This document shows, in pieces, positions 10,844 to 18,980 of a DNA stretch of 64,000 bases (positions are counted from its first letter, which is position 1; each line of letters opens with the position of its first letter). Both the position numbers and the translations under genes were made by a program. The notes under the pieces were generated by a model, which did no database searches, was not told the origin of the DNA, and worked only from the letters and a program-made list of their open reading frames with translations. This stretch comes from Lentisalinibacter orientalis (GTDB lineage: Bacteria; Pseudomonadota; Gammaproteobacteria; Steroidobacterales; Woeseiaceae): the NCBI RefSeq assembly GCF_040706535.1, contig NZ_JAPDRJ010000001.1, forward strand, positions 248,001-312,000, written 5' to 3'.

Positions 10844-12475
10844 TCACTCCTCGCGGATCTTTCCGCCGCCGTGCTGGCCGGCCTCCGGCTGCAGACTCCA
10901 GCGATCCGGCCGCGCGGCGTCCCATTCGTCGCGCATGCCGCGGGGCAGGTCCCGGTCCTCGAGCAGCTGCCCCGGCTCCAGGAAGTCGTAGAGTTCCTTC
11001 ATGTTCCGCACCCGCAGGTCGTCGACCCGGCGGAAGATGTGCTCCGGGCGCAGGTCACGGGGGTCCGTGAAGCCCATGGCGCCGAGCAACTCCAGCATCC
11101 CCTTCAGCGTCTCCCGGTGCCAGCGAGCGACCCGGCGGCTCTTCTCCTCCACGTGCAGTCCGTAGACCAGGGACGGCTTCTGGGTGGTGATGCCTGTCGG
11201 ACACAGGTTCGTGTTACAGCGCAGGGACTGGATGCAGCCGAGCGCGAACATCATGCCGCGCGCCGAGTTGCAGGCGTCCGCGCCCAGTGCCAGGGCGCGG
11301 ATCATATGGAAGCCCGTAAGGATCTTGCCGCTGACGAACAGCCGGATGTCGTCGCGCAGGCCGGCGCCCACGAGCGCAGTGTGTGCGAGTATCCAGGCAT
11401 CCCGCCCGGGCATGCCGACCGAATTCGAGAACTCCAGCGGCGCGGCGGCGGTGCCGCCCTCGCCGCCGTCCACCGTGATGAAGTCGGGCTTGATGCCGGT
11501 CTCCAGGATCGCCTTGCACAGGGCGAAGAAGTCGCTGCGCCGGCCGATGCAGAGCTTGACGCCGACCGGTTTGCCATCGGCCAGCCGGCGCAGCCGGGCG
11601 ATGAACTCCATCAGGCCGGCCGGCGTCGAGAACTCCCGGTGGCTCGGCGGCGAGAACACGGTCTCGCCGACCTTCACGCGGCGGATGGCAGCGATCTCCT
11701 CGGTCACCTTGACGCCGGGCAGGATGCCGCCGTGGCCCGGCTTGGCGCCCTGGGAGAGCTTCAACTCGATCATGCGCACGCTCTCCCGCGCGGCCTGGCT
11801 GCGGAAGAGTTCGTCGTCGAAGCGTCCGTCCCCCGTGCGGCAGCCGAAGTAGGCCGTGCCGATCTGCCAGACCAGATCGCCGCCGGGCTCGAGATGATAG
11901 GGAGACAGACCGCCCTCGCCCGTGTTGTGCAGAAAACCCTCCGCCTTCGCCGCCCGGTTGAGCGCCAGGATGGCGCGGCCGGAGAGCGAGCCGTAGCTCA
12001 TGGCCGAGACGTTCAGCAGCGAAGCCGCGTACGGGCGGGTGCAATCCGGGCCGCCCACCGTCACGCGGGGCACCTCCGCCGGCGGCTCCAACGCGGCGAT
12101 GGAGTGCTCGGCCCACTCGTAGCCGACCCGATAGACGTCGCGCTGGGTACCGAAAGGCTGCGTCTCCAGATCGCCCTTGGCCCGCTGGTAGATGACGCTG
12201 CGGAATTCGCGCTCCACGGGGTAGGCATCGATATTCGACTCGATGAAATATTGCTGGACCTCCGGCCGCACGCCCTCCAGCAGATAGCGGAAGTGGCCTA
12301 TGAGCGGGAAGTTTCTGAGGATGGTGTGCCGCGTCTGCAGCGCGTCGCGCAGCCCCAGCGCTACGAGGGGCAGCACGGGCACGAGCGCCCATAGCGCACC
12401 GGGCCAGCGCAGTGCCATGAGGCCGATGACCGTAAGCACCGTCAGGGACAGGCCGTAGAACCAGTTACGAACCAT
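10844..12475 (-). CDS. Membrane-anchored FMN-binding glutamate-synthase-family protein
   Basis: A 543-aa protein with two hydrophobic segments at the N-terminus (~5-23 and ~27-44), then the FMN-binding TIM-barrel of the glutamate synthase large subunit (COG0069): LNVSAMSYGSLSGRA, LSQGAKPGHGGILPG, FITVDGGEGGTAAAPLE and a three-cysteine Fe-S segment (CIQSLRCNTNLCPTGI). It lacks the glutaminase domain and the C-terminal GXGXG domain of full GltB, so it is not by itself a classical glutamate synthase. Stand-alone members of this family are common in proteobacteria with unclear substrate. It ends 4 bp past the convergent pyrB stop and is divergent from the LigD genes. Confidence 0.85.
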   Translation of the reverse strand: MVRNWFYGLSLTVLTVIGLMALRWPGALWALVPVLPLVALGLRDALQTRHTILRNFPLIGHFRYLLEGVRPEVQQYFIESNIDAYPVEREFRSVIYQRAKGDLETQPFGTQRDVYRVGYEWAEHSIAALEPPAEVPRVTVGGPDCTRPYAASLLNVSAMSYGSLSGRAILALNRAAKAEGFLHNTGEGGLSPYHLEPGGDLVWQIGTAYFGCRTGDGRFDDELFRSQAARESVRMIELKLSQGAKPGHGGILPGVKVTEEIAAIRRVKVGETVFSPPSHREFSTPAGLMEFIARLRRLADGKPVGVKLCIGRRSDFFALCKAILETGIKPDFITVDGGEGGTAAAPLEFSNSVGMPGRDAWILAHTALVGAGLRDDIRLFVSGKILTGFHMIRALALGADACNSARGMMFALGCIQSLRCNTNLCPTGITTQKPSLVYGLHVEEKSRRVARWHRETLKGMLELLGAMGFTDPRDLRPEHIFRRVDDLRVRNMKELYDFLEPGQLLEDRDLPRGMRDEWDAARPDRWSLQPEAGQHGGGKIREE

Positions 12476-12589
12476 GGGATCTCCTCGGCGGTCGGAGTGC
12501 CCGATGCTGGCGCGAGTCCGTCCCGGTTACAAGGGCGGTTGCGACTTGTGCGACTTGCGCCGCCGTTTTCCCTGCGTCAGTCTGAATCC

Positions 12590-13207
12590 ATGCCTTCGGA
12601 CAAGAACAGCCTCGGCCCGTATCGGAAGAAGCGGGATTTCTCCAGGACGCCGGAGCCGGCGACCGGCGGCAGCGGAAATGGTGACGACGACGGCAGCCGG
12701 CGCTTCGTGATCCAGAAACACGACGCATCCAGCCTGCATTACGACTTCCGCCTGGAATTCGACGGCACACTGAAGTCGTGGGCCGTACCCAAAGGGCCTT
12801 CGACCGATCCGCGCGAGAAGCGCCTGGCGATCCGCACCGAGGATCACCCGCTGGACTACGCGGACTTCGAGGGCGTCATCCCGGAGGACGAGTACGGCGG
12901 CGGCACGGTGATGGTCTGGGACGCCGGCACCTATCGCAACCTGCGCGCCGACAAGGGCGAGGACTCGCTGGACATGCCGGGCTCGCTGCGCGGCGGCCTG
13001 ATCGAGGTATGGCTCGACGGCGAGAAACTGAAAGGCGGCTATGCGCTGAAGCGTATCGAGGCGGGCGAGAAGTCCCAGTGGCTGCTGATCAAGATGGACG
13101 ACGACGAGGCCGACGCCCGCCGCAACCCGACCAATACCGAGAACCGTTCCGTGAAGACCGGCCGTACCCTGCATCAGATCGCGAAGGGCGGCGAGGAAGA
13201 CTCGTGA
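12590..13207 (+). CDS. ligD: LigD 3'-phosphoesterase domain protein, stand-alone
   Basis: A 205-aa protein corresponding to the PE (3'-end healing) module of LigD, which trims 3'-phosphates and ribonucleotides at breaks before ligation. Diagnostic segments: RFVIQKHDASSLHYDFRLE (~41-59) with the catalytic His and Asp, LKSWAVPKGPS, DHPLDYADFEGVIPE and GGGTVMVWDAGTY. The ATG at 12590 is chosen because homology begins just after it; the frame opens at 12497. Its stop overlaps the GTG start of the ligase gene (GTGA), so they are translationally coupled. First of three genes that together carry all LigD activities. Confidence 0.9.
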   Translation: MPSDKNSLGPYRKKRDFSRTPEPATGGSGNGDDDGSRRFVIQKHDASSLHYDFRLEFDGTLKSWAVPKGPSTDPREKRLAIRTEDHPLDYADFEGVIPEDEYGGGTVMVWDAGTYRNLRADKGEDSLDMPGSLRGGLIEVWLDGEKLKGGYALKRIEAGEKSQWLLIKMDDDEADARRNPTNTENRSVKTGRTLHQIAKGGEEDS

Positions 13208-14211
13208 AGGAGCCGTTCGCGTCGCTCCCGGAGGCCTCCCGGGAGAAACTGCAGCGCGAGGGCATGCCGGACTGGACGGCACCCATGCTCGCCACCCTCA
13301 CCGACGACCATTTCTCCTCGGAAGACTGGATCTACGAGCGCAAGCTGGACGGCGAACGCTGCCTGGTGTTCCGCGACGGGCGCGGGCTGCGCATCCTGTC
13401 GCGTAATAAAAAGAAGCTGAACGACACCTACCCGGAACTGGTCGAAGCACTGGAGGAAGCCGGGCCGGAACGCTTCATCGCCGACGGCGAGATCGTGGCC
13501 TTCGACGGCAAGGTGACGAGCTTCAGCCGGCTGCAGCAGCGCATCGGCATCAGCGACCCGGACGAGGCGCGCGCCACCGGCATCGGCGTCTGGCTGTATC
13601 TCTTCGACCTGATCTACCTCGACCGCTACCTGCTGGACGAACTACCGCTGCGCAGCCGCAAGGGTCTGCTGCGCGATGCCTTCGATTTCGGCGGCCGGCT
13701 GCGCTACACCCGCCATCGCAACACCGAGGGCGAGGCGTACTACGAGGAGGCCTGCAAGAAAGGCTGGGAGGGCGTCATCGCGAAGAAGGCAGACGGCCGC
13801 TACGTTCACTCCCGCTCCCGCGACTGGCTGAAATTCAAGTGCGTCAACCGCCAGGAACTCGTCATCGGCGGCTACACGGACCCGAAGGGCTCGCGCAAGG
13901 GCTTCGGCGCGCTGCTGGTCGGCTACTACGAAGACGACGAGCTGCGCTATGCCGGCAAGGTAGGCACGGGCTTCGACGACGAGACGCTCGAGGATCTGCA
14001 CGGCCGGATGCAGGACATCGAACGGGACGAACCGGCTTTCGACGACGAGGTGCGGGAGAAGAACCCGCACTGGGTGAAGCCCGAACTGGTCGGCGAATTC
14101 GGCTTCACCGAGTGGACCGACGACGGCAAGCTGCGCCACCCGCGCTACATCGGCCTGCGCGAGGACAAGCCGGCGAAGAAGGTGCGGCGGGAGCGCCCCC
14201 AAAGTGTCTGA
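13204..14211 (+). CDS. ligD: ATP-dependent DNA ligase, LigD ligase module, stand-alone
   Basis: Ligase of 335 aa sealing DNA nicks with ATP. The adenylation lysine is K47 in ERKLDGERCLVF. Further ligase motifs follow: ILSRNKKKLNDTYPEL (III region), FIADGEIVAFDG, EGVIAKKADGRY (IV) and DWLKFKCVNRQELVIGGYT (V), then an OB-fold domain (GYYEDDELRYAGKVGTGF). The start is a GTG overlapping the stop of the phosphoesterase gene. Length fits a LigD ligase module alone (a full three-domain LigD is about 750-850 aa). Confidence 0.92.
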   Translation: MKEPFASLPEASREKLQREGMPDWTAPMLATLTDDHFSSEDWIYERKLDGERCLVFRDGRGLRILSRNKKKLNDTYPELVEALEEAGPERFIADGEIVAFDGKVTSFSRLQQRIGISDPDEARATGIGVWLYLFDLIYLDRYLLDELPLRSRKGLLRDAFDFGGRLRYTRHRNTEGEAYYEEACKKGWEGVIAKKADGRYVHSRSRDWLKFKCVNRQELVIGGYTDPKGSRKGFGALLVGYYEDDELRYAGKVGTGFDDETLEDLHGRMQDIERDEPAFDDEVREKNPHWVKPELVGEFGFTEWTDDGKLRHPRYIGLREDKPAKKVRRERPQSV

Positions 14212-14232
14212 CCAGGATGTCTGAGACGAGCC

Positions 14233-15147
14233 ATGTCTGAAGAAAGCCGCCGACTGAGCTTCGGGCGCCTCGTGGTGGAGACCTCCAGCGAGGACAAGGT
14301 GCTCTATCCGGACGCCGGCATCACCAAGGGCGACGTGATCGAGTACTACAGAAACGTGGCGGAATACGCCCTGCCCTGGGCGGCGGACCGATTCCTCACC
14401 CTGCAGCGCTTCCCGGACGGCCTGGGCGAAGACGGCTTCTACCAGCAGGCCCGCGCGGAGTACTTCCCCGACTATGTCGAGGGCGTCACGGCAGACCGGG
14501 TGGGCGGCGGCGAGGTGGAACACATCGTCGTTCGCAACGCCGCCGGGCTCGTCTACCTGGCCAACCAGGGCACGCTGACCATCCACGCCTGGCTCAGCCG
14601 GCGCGACCGGCTGCACCACCCGGACCGGATGGTGATCGACCTGGACCCGCCCGACGACGACTTCGGGCCCGTGCGCGACGCGGCCCGAATCACCGCCGAC
14701 TTCCTGCGCGAGCTGGGGCTCACGCCCTACGTCATGACCACCGGCTCCCGGGGCCTGCATGTGGTGGTCCCGCTGGACCGCAGCGCAGACTTCGATGCGG
14801 TCCGGGACTTCGCGCGCCGCGCCGCCGACCTGCTCGCCGAACGCCACCCGGACACCCTCACGGCGGAGCAGCGCAAGGACAAGCGCAAGGGCCGCCTGTA
14901 CCTGGACGTCATGCGCAACGCGTACGGCCAGACGGCCGTGATGCCCTACAGCCTGCGCGCGAAGCCCGGTGCGCCGGTGGCGACGCCGCTGGCCTGGGAC
15001 GAACTGGGCGCCGGCGACCTCACGGCGCAGCGCTATCACATCGGCAACCTGTTCCGCCGGCTCGGCCAGATCGAGGACCCCTGGGCGGACATGAAGCGCC
15101 ACGCCGCCGGCATCGCGGCCGCCGACGAAGCTCTTTCCAGACTCTGA
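14233..15147 (+). CDS. ligD: LigD primase-polymerase module, stand-alone
   Basis: A 304-aa archaeo-eukaryotic primase-type polymerase that in end joining adds ribo- or deoxynucleotides at breaks. The metal-binding D136-x-D138 pair is in MVIDLDPPDDDF, and the nucleotide-binding SRGLHVVVPL segment follows at ~176-185. The N-terminal DKVLYPDAGITKGDVIEYY is the usual LigD Pol opening. It begins 21 bp after the ligase stop and ends the cluster. No ku gene is adjacent or anywhere in the window. Confidence 0.92.
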   Translation: MSEESRRLSFGRLVVETSSEDKVLYPDAGITKGDVIEYYRNVAEYALPWAADRFLTLQRFPDGLGEDGFYQQARAEYFPDYVEGVTADRVGGGEVEHIVVRNAAGLVYLANQGTLTIHAWLSRRDRLHHPDRMVIDLDPPDDDFGPVRDAARITADFLRELGLTPYVMTTGSRGLHVVVPLDRSADFDAVRDFARRAADLLAERHPDTLTAEQRKDKRKGRLYLDVMRNAYGQTAVMPYSLRAKPGAPVATPLAWDELGAGDLTAQRYHIGNLFRRLGQIEDPWADMKRHAAGIAAADEALSRL

Positions 15148-15173
15148 CGCCGTTCTTTCCTGGCCGCCCTGCA

Positions 15174-15221
15174 GGGGTATCCATCTTGCTCCCGACAAAA
15201 GGTCGCGGCGATGGATACCCC
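15174..15221. repeat. Perfect 12-bp inverted repeat with 24-base loop
   Basis: GGGGTATCCATC at 15174-15185 pairs exactly with GATGGATACCCC at 15210-15221. It lies 26 bp after the ligD polymerase stop. It lacks a T-tract, so it is not a standard intrinsic terminator, and it is unrelated in sequence to the REP elements. Confidence 0.7.
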
Positions 15222-15367
15222 CGCATGACGGCCGTGCTCGCGGTAGCGTGACGGAGCTGCCAGTCAGAGACGCCCACTGACACGCGCCAGACCTCACGGC
15301 TGCGGGCCCGTCAGTGGCTGGGGTGGACTGCTGGGGTCGTCCGGGCCGACTGGAGCCGATAGACAAT

Positions 15368-15417
15368 GTTAGGAGCGGCTTCAGCCGCGATCGATCGGGC
15401 CTAAAGGCCCTCCCACA
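15368..15417. repeat. Hybrid REPIN with a compensated stem
   Basis: The left half is a variant (TTAGGAGCGGCTTCAGCCGC) whose stem GCGGCT-TC-AGCCGC keeps pairing despite base changes; the right half is GGGCCTAAAGGCCCTCCCAC, mixing the two REP types. A lone right-hand REP follows at 15476-15499. Confidence 0.7.
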
Positions 15418-15475
15418 TGAGCGTCCCCAGCAGCCCACCCCAGTCGATGACGGGCCTACGCCAGCAGAAAGCCGG

Positions 15476-15499
15476 GTCGGGCCTGAAGGCCCTCCTACA
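15476..15499. repeat. Solitary right-hand REP
   Basis: GGGCCTGAAGGCCCTCCTAC preceded by TC; single inverted-orientation REP, 5 bp past the end of the CocE-type hydrolase gene (convergent side). No partner arm within 50 bp except the hybrid element upstream. Confidence 0.75.
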
Positions 15500-15504
15500 G
15501 GCAG

Positions 15505-17526
15505 TCAGACCAGGTCGCGTTCTATGGCTTCGTCCCAATTGCGGCTGAACACCCGCTTGTCGCCTTCCCAGGCGTCCAGGGTGGCGGTGATGTGGAAGTG
15601 GGTCGGTGTGGAAGTGAGCACGGTGCGGGTCTCCGTGCGGATGCGCCAGTCGCCGCGGGCCAGGGTGCGTTCCCAGTAGGTTTCGCCGCGGGCCGTGGCG
15701 ACGTCGTCCGCGCGGGAGCTGTACCACTCCAGTGCCTTCGCGCCGACCTCCAGACCGATGTCCCGCATCACGTAGCGGCCCGAGTCGTTGATGACCTCCA
15801 GGGTGGAGACGTCCCGGGCCAGATCGGTGTGGACGATCCAGTTGTGATGGCCGCCGTCGATCACCCGGCGTTCCAGCGGCGGCGTACCCACCGGCTCGCC
15901 GAAGCCGTGCAGCTCGTCGTCTTCGGGCCGCGGCGGACGCACCGGCAGCGACAGGCTGCTGCCGGCCACGTGCAGCTCGATGCGCGCCGCTTCCGGTGCC
16001 GGCCAGGCGAGCGGCCAGTAGGAGGTGGAAACGGAGACCCGCAGCCGATGGCCGGCGGGGAAACGGTGGGCCGCCTCGTTCAGCTTCACCCGCACCCGGT
16101 AGTGCCGGCCGGGTTCCAGCGGCTCCGGCTCCTCGCTGCCGTTGCGGTGAGTCAGGTTCAGCAGGCCGTAGGTGACCCGGGTGACCTTGCCGTCAGGCAG
16201 CACATCGGAGAGGCGCACGGCCAGCATGGCCACGGGGCGGTCGGCGGAGACCTCCAGTTCGGCGACCGGCTGGCCGAGGATCTCCACGTCCTGTTCCAGC
16301 GGGTCGGTCTGGAATACGAGAGCGCCGCCGTCCTCGTGGCGCTGGTCGTGGGCGAGATCCGGCCCGGCCGCATAGGAACACCACTTGCCGGCGTACAGCC
16401 CCACCGTCAGCGGCGACTGCAGTCCGATCGCGTAGGGCTCCACCTCCGTCTCCGGCGGCCGCAGGTGATGGCGGGTGAAACGATAGCGGCGCTCGGCCAC
16501 GTTCGGCGACGGCCAGGCGGGCTCGCCCACCCAGCGCCCGGGGCGCTCCAGATAGCTCGTCGTCGGCGGCACGCTGTCCTGCATCCAGGCCTGCAGCATG
16601 GGCTCGTCCATGATGCCGGTGTCCACCCCCTTCAGCCACTGGTCCCACCAACGCAGCATCTCGCCCAGGAAGTCGATGGCGGGCCCGGGCATGCCGATAT
16701 GGGGATACTTGTGGCTCCAGGGACCTATGAGACCCTTGCGCGGCACGTCCAGATTCCCGAGCAGCCGGAATACGGCGTTGGAATAGCCGTCGCTCCAGCC
16801 GCTGACGGCATAGACCGGACAGCGGATGGCCCCGAAGTTCTCGCACACCGAGCCGTGGCGCCAGTAGGCGTCGCGGCGCTGGTGCCGCAGCCACCTCGCC
16901 AGCCACAGGCCGCTGCCTTCCAGCCGCTGGAACCACATGTCGCGCCAGCGCTCGCCCACCAGCTCCGGGTCCGGCGGCATCGTGTTGTAGGCGAACATGG
17001 TCGACGCCCAGGACAGGTTATCGCCCAGCAGACAGCCGCCCATGTGATGGACGTCGTCCGCGTAGCGGTCGTCGGTGGAACTCAGCGTAACGATGGCCTT
17101 CAGCGCCGGCGGCTGCATGGCGGCGATCTGCAGGCCGTTGAAGCCGCCCCAGGAGATGCCCATCATGCCCACGTTGCCGTCGCACCACGGCTGTTCGGCG
17201 ATCCAGCGGATGAGCTCGCAGCCGTCGTCCAGCTCCTGCTGCAGGTACTCGTCCTCCAGCACGCCTTCCGATTCGCCGCTGCCGCGCAGATCGGCGCGGA
17301 TGCACGCGTAGCCGTGGCCGGCCATGTAGGGATGGGCCAGCGCATCCCGCGCCGCCGTGCCGTAGCGCTTGCGATAGGGGATGTACTCGAGGATCGCCGG
17401 CACGGGGCGCTCCGCCGCATCCTCCGGCATCCAGATGCGCAGCGCCAGACGGACGCCGTCCGGCATCGGCACCTCCACGTTCTCCAGCTCGCGTACCCGA
17501 TGGGGCAGTTCGTCGACGAATCTCAT
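15505..17526 (-). CDS. CocE/NonD-family alpha/beta hydrolase (X-Pro peptidase/cocaine-esterase fold)
   Basis: A 673-aa serine hydrolase. Nucleophile S125 in the elbow GISWGG, acid D246 (SGWSDGY) and H272 (GPWSHKYPH) form the triad seen in cocaine esterase and X-prolyl dipeptidyl aminopeptidase. A jelly-roll C-terminal domain follows (YRVRVKLNEAAHRFPAGH, SVSTSYWP). There is no signal peptide, so it is cytoplasmic. Its ATG overlaps the stop of the upstream ATP-grasp gene by 4 bp (ATGA), implying coupled translation and a joint role. Substrate unknown: an ester or an N-terminal amide/peptide bond. It is about 100 aa longer than bacterial CocE. Confidence 0.88.
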   Translation of the reverse strand: MRFVDELPHRVRELENVEVPMPDGVRLALRIWMPEDAAERPVPAILEYIPYRKRYGTAARDALAHPYMAGHGYACIRADLRGSGESEGVLEDEYLQQELDDGCELIRWIAEQPWCDGNVGMMGISWGGFNGLQIAAMQPPALKAIVTLSSTDDRYADDVHHMGGCLLGDNLSWASTMFAYNTMPPDPELVGERWRDMWFQRLEGSGLWLARWLRHQRRDAYWRHGSVCENFGAIRCPVYAVSGWSDGYSNAVFRLLGNLDVPRKGLIGPWSHKYPHIGMPGPAIDFLGEMLRWWDQWLKGVDTGIMDEPMLQAWMQDSVPPTTSYLERPGRWVGEPAWPSPNVAERRYRFTRHHLRPPETEVEPYAIGLQSPLTVGLYAGKWCSYAAGPDLAHDQRHEDGGALVFQTDPLEQDVEILGQPVAELEVSADRPVAMLAVRLSDVLPDGKVTRVTYGLLNLTHRNGSEEPEPLEPGRHYRVRVKLNEAAHRFPAGHRLRVSVSTSYWPLAWPAPEAARIELHVAGSSLSLPVRPPRPEDDELHGFGEPVGTPPLERRVIDGGHHNWIVHTDLARDVSTLEVINDSGRYVMRDIGLEVGAKALEWYSSRADDVATARGETYWERTLARGDWRIRTETRTVLTSTPTHFHITATLDAWEGDKRVFSRNWDEAIERDLV

Positions 17527-18830
17527 GCAGCGTCCTGTCCTGTGGGTTGCACCTCGAAGCTCATCATGGCCATGCAGTCACGGTACTTGCCCAGCAGCTC
17601 GCGCTGGTTCCCGGCGCCCAGGAAGAGGTCGCCGAGTTCGTAGCTGTAGCTGTCGTAATGATGAGAGTCTCTCAGACGCTCGCCCGGTTCGGCCAGCGGC
17701 CGGAACCGCGCCTCGGGATAACGGGCGCGCACGCGGTCCAGCTCCGCCGCCGTCGGCATGGCGCGCACGATGCCGTCGTCGCAGAACGTCCTGACCATGA
17801 ACTTGGCGGCTATCCGATACTCGCCCTGCCGCTGCGGGAAGCGGGGGTCCTCACCCAAAGACAGGGCCACCGCCACGGACTGGTGGGAGGTGCCGTCCAC
17901 GAGCCGGAACAGCGGACAGTGAGACTTGGAGATGCGGGCATTCACTTCCAGCAGGCTGATCCGGTCCGTCTCCGGGTGCCAGTAGAACTCCATGTTGAAG
18001 GCGCCGCAGTCGTAGCGGAACCGCTGCATCACTTTCTCCGCGGCGTGGATCATGCGCGCCTGGACGCGGCGCGGCAGGCCGGACGGATACTGATAACGGG
18101 AGAAGCAGGAACGGTGGCGGCCGGTGCGGATGGAGTCGACGACGCCGTAGACCCGCACGGCCCCCTGGTAGACGTAGCCCTCCAGCGTGCACTGGCGGCC
18201 GGCCGAGATGATCGCCTCGGCGATGCACCAATGCCCGGTCACCGGCCGGATCTCGTCCGGCACCTCCACGTGCTCCAGGTACTCGTCGAACGGCCGGCCG
18301 AAGAAACCGATCTTCTCGCGGATCTCCGGCAGGTGGGCACGCAGGTCTTCGGGTCCGTTGATCAGGAATCCCAGCCGCGACGAATGAGCCTTCACCGGCT
18401 TGATCCAGAACGGGTAGTCCAGCTCGATCAGCGCGGCCGGGTCGTCGGCGAACGGGTCCACGGCCTGGAACGCGGGCACCAGCTCCGGCACCACCGCCCG
18501 CTGCTCGATGCGTGACCAGTACTTGTGCTCGCAGCGCGCGATCGCCTCGTTGCTCGGCCCCGGCAGACCGCGGGCGTTGCGCAGCACCCCGGCCATGGCA
18601 CTGGCGGGGAAGTCCCAGAAGGCGATGATGCCGTCGACGGAACCGCCGTGGCCGTCCAGCTGCTCCTCGGCCTGGCGCCGCAGCGCCTCGAAGTGAAACT
18701 CGCCGCTCGCCGGCCGCACGATCTCATCGTAGCCGAGCAGGCCGACGAACCGGCAGGCGTCCGCCGCGCGGATGGATTGCAGCTCGCGCTTGTTGAACTC
18801 GTCGAGCCCGAGGACGAAGACGTTGCGCAT
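17523..18830 (-). CDS. ATP-grasp domain ligase, uncharacterised
   Basis: A 435-aa protein resembling ATP-grasp carboxylate-amine ligases of the carbamoyl-phosphate-synthase/biotin-carboxylase-like group. An N-terminal pre-ATP-grasp Rossmann segment (MRNVFVLGLDEFNKRELQ) is followed by GPSNEAIARCEHKYWSR, the ATP-binding lysine region YPFWIKPVKAHSS, and the metal-binding end ISLLEVNARISKSHCPLF with E and N as expected. The C-terminal ~130 aa have no obvious relative. Start set at 18830 where homology-like sequence begins (frame opens at 18857). The overlap with the CocE-type hydrolase suggests one makes an amide or ester and the other cuts one. No peptide-synthetase or precursor-peptide gene is visible nearby. 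Confidence 0.82.
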   Translation of the reverse strand: MRNVFVLGLDEFNKRELQSIRAADACRFVGLLGYDEIVRPASGEFHFEALRRQAEEQLDGHGGSVDGIIAFWDFPASAMAGVLRNARGLPGPSNEAIARCEHKYWSRIEQRAVVPELVPAFQAVDPFADDPAALIELDYPFWIKPVKAHSSRLGFLINGPEDLRAHLPEIREKIGFFGRPFDEYLEHVEVPDEIRPVTGHWCIAEAIISAGRQCTLEGYVYQGAVRVYGVVDSIRTGRHRSCFSRYQYPSGLPRRVQARMIHAAEKVMQRFRYDCGAFNMEFYWHPETDRISLLEVNARISKSHCPLFRLVDGTSHQSVAVALSLGEDPRFPQRQGEYRIAAKFMVRTFCDDGIVRAMPTAAELDRVRARYPEARFRPLAEPGERLRDSHHYDSYSYELGDLFLGAGNQRELLGKYRDCMAMMSFEVQPTGQDAA

Positions 18831-18890
18831 GGCTTCACTGTGGACCCCGGCGCGCATACGACACCACCGTGGAGACCACGTACGATGACA

Positions 18891-18974
18891 TGTAGGAGGG
18901 GCTTTAGCCCCGATTCCTCATGAAGGCTTTAGCCCCGATTTCCCAACCGAATCGGGCCTGAAGGCCCTCCTACA
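18891..18974. repeat. Composite triple REP element (copy 1)
   Basis: A CTTTAG-type REP, an incomplete second CTTTAG stem and a right-hand CCTTCAGG-type REP in series. It is nearly the same as the element at 20518-20601, in the same orientation, with about seven differences over 84 bp, and both continue with ATCGT. It lies between the ATP-grasp gene promoter and the 3' end of the outer-membrane protein gene. Confidence 0.85.
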
Positions 18975-18980
18975 TCGTCT

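Larger units (their letters stand above)
15148..15504. other. 357-bp gene-free gap with a hairpin and decayed REP elements
   Basis: Between ligD-Pol and the convergent CocE-type hydrolase. It holds a perfect 12-bp inverted repeat (15174-15221), a hybrid REPIN (15368-15417) and a solitary right-hand REP (15476-15499). The short frames in it show no coding signs. Confidence 0.7.

Noticed and set aside
13642..15438. 598-codon minus-strand frame opposite the LigD genes
   Set aside because: Shadow of ligase and polymerase modules, no recognisable domain.
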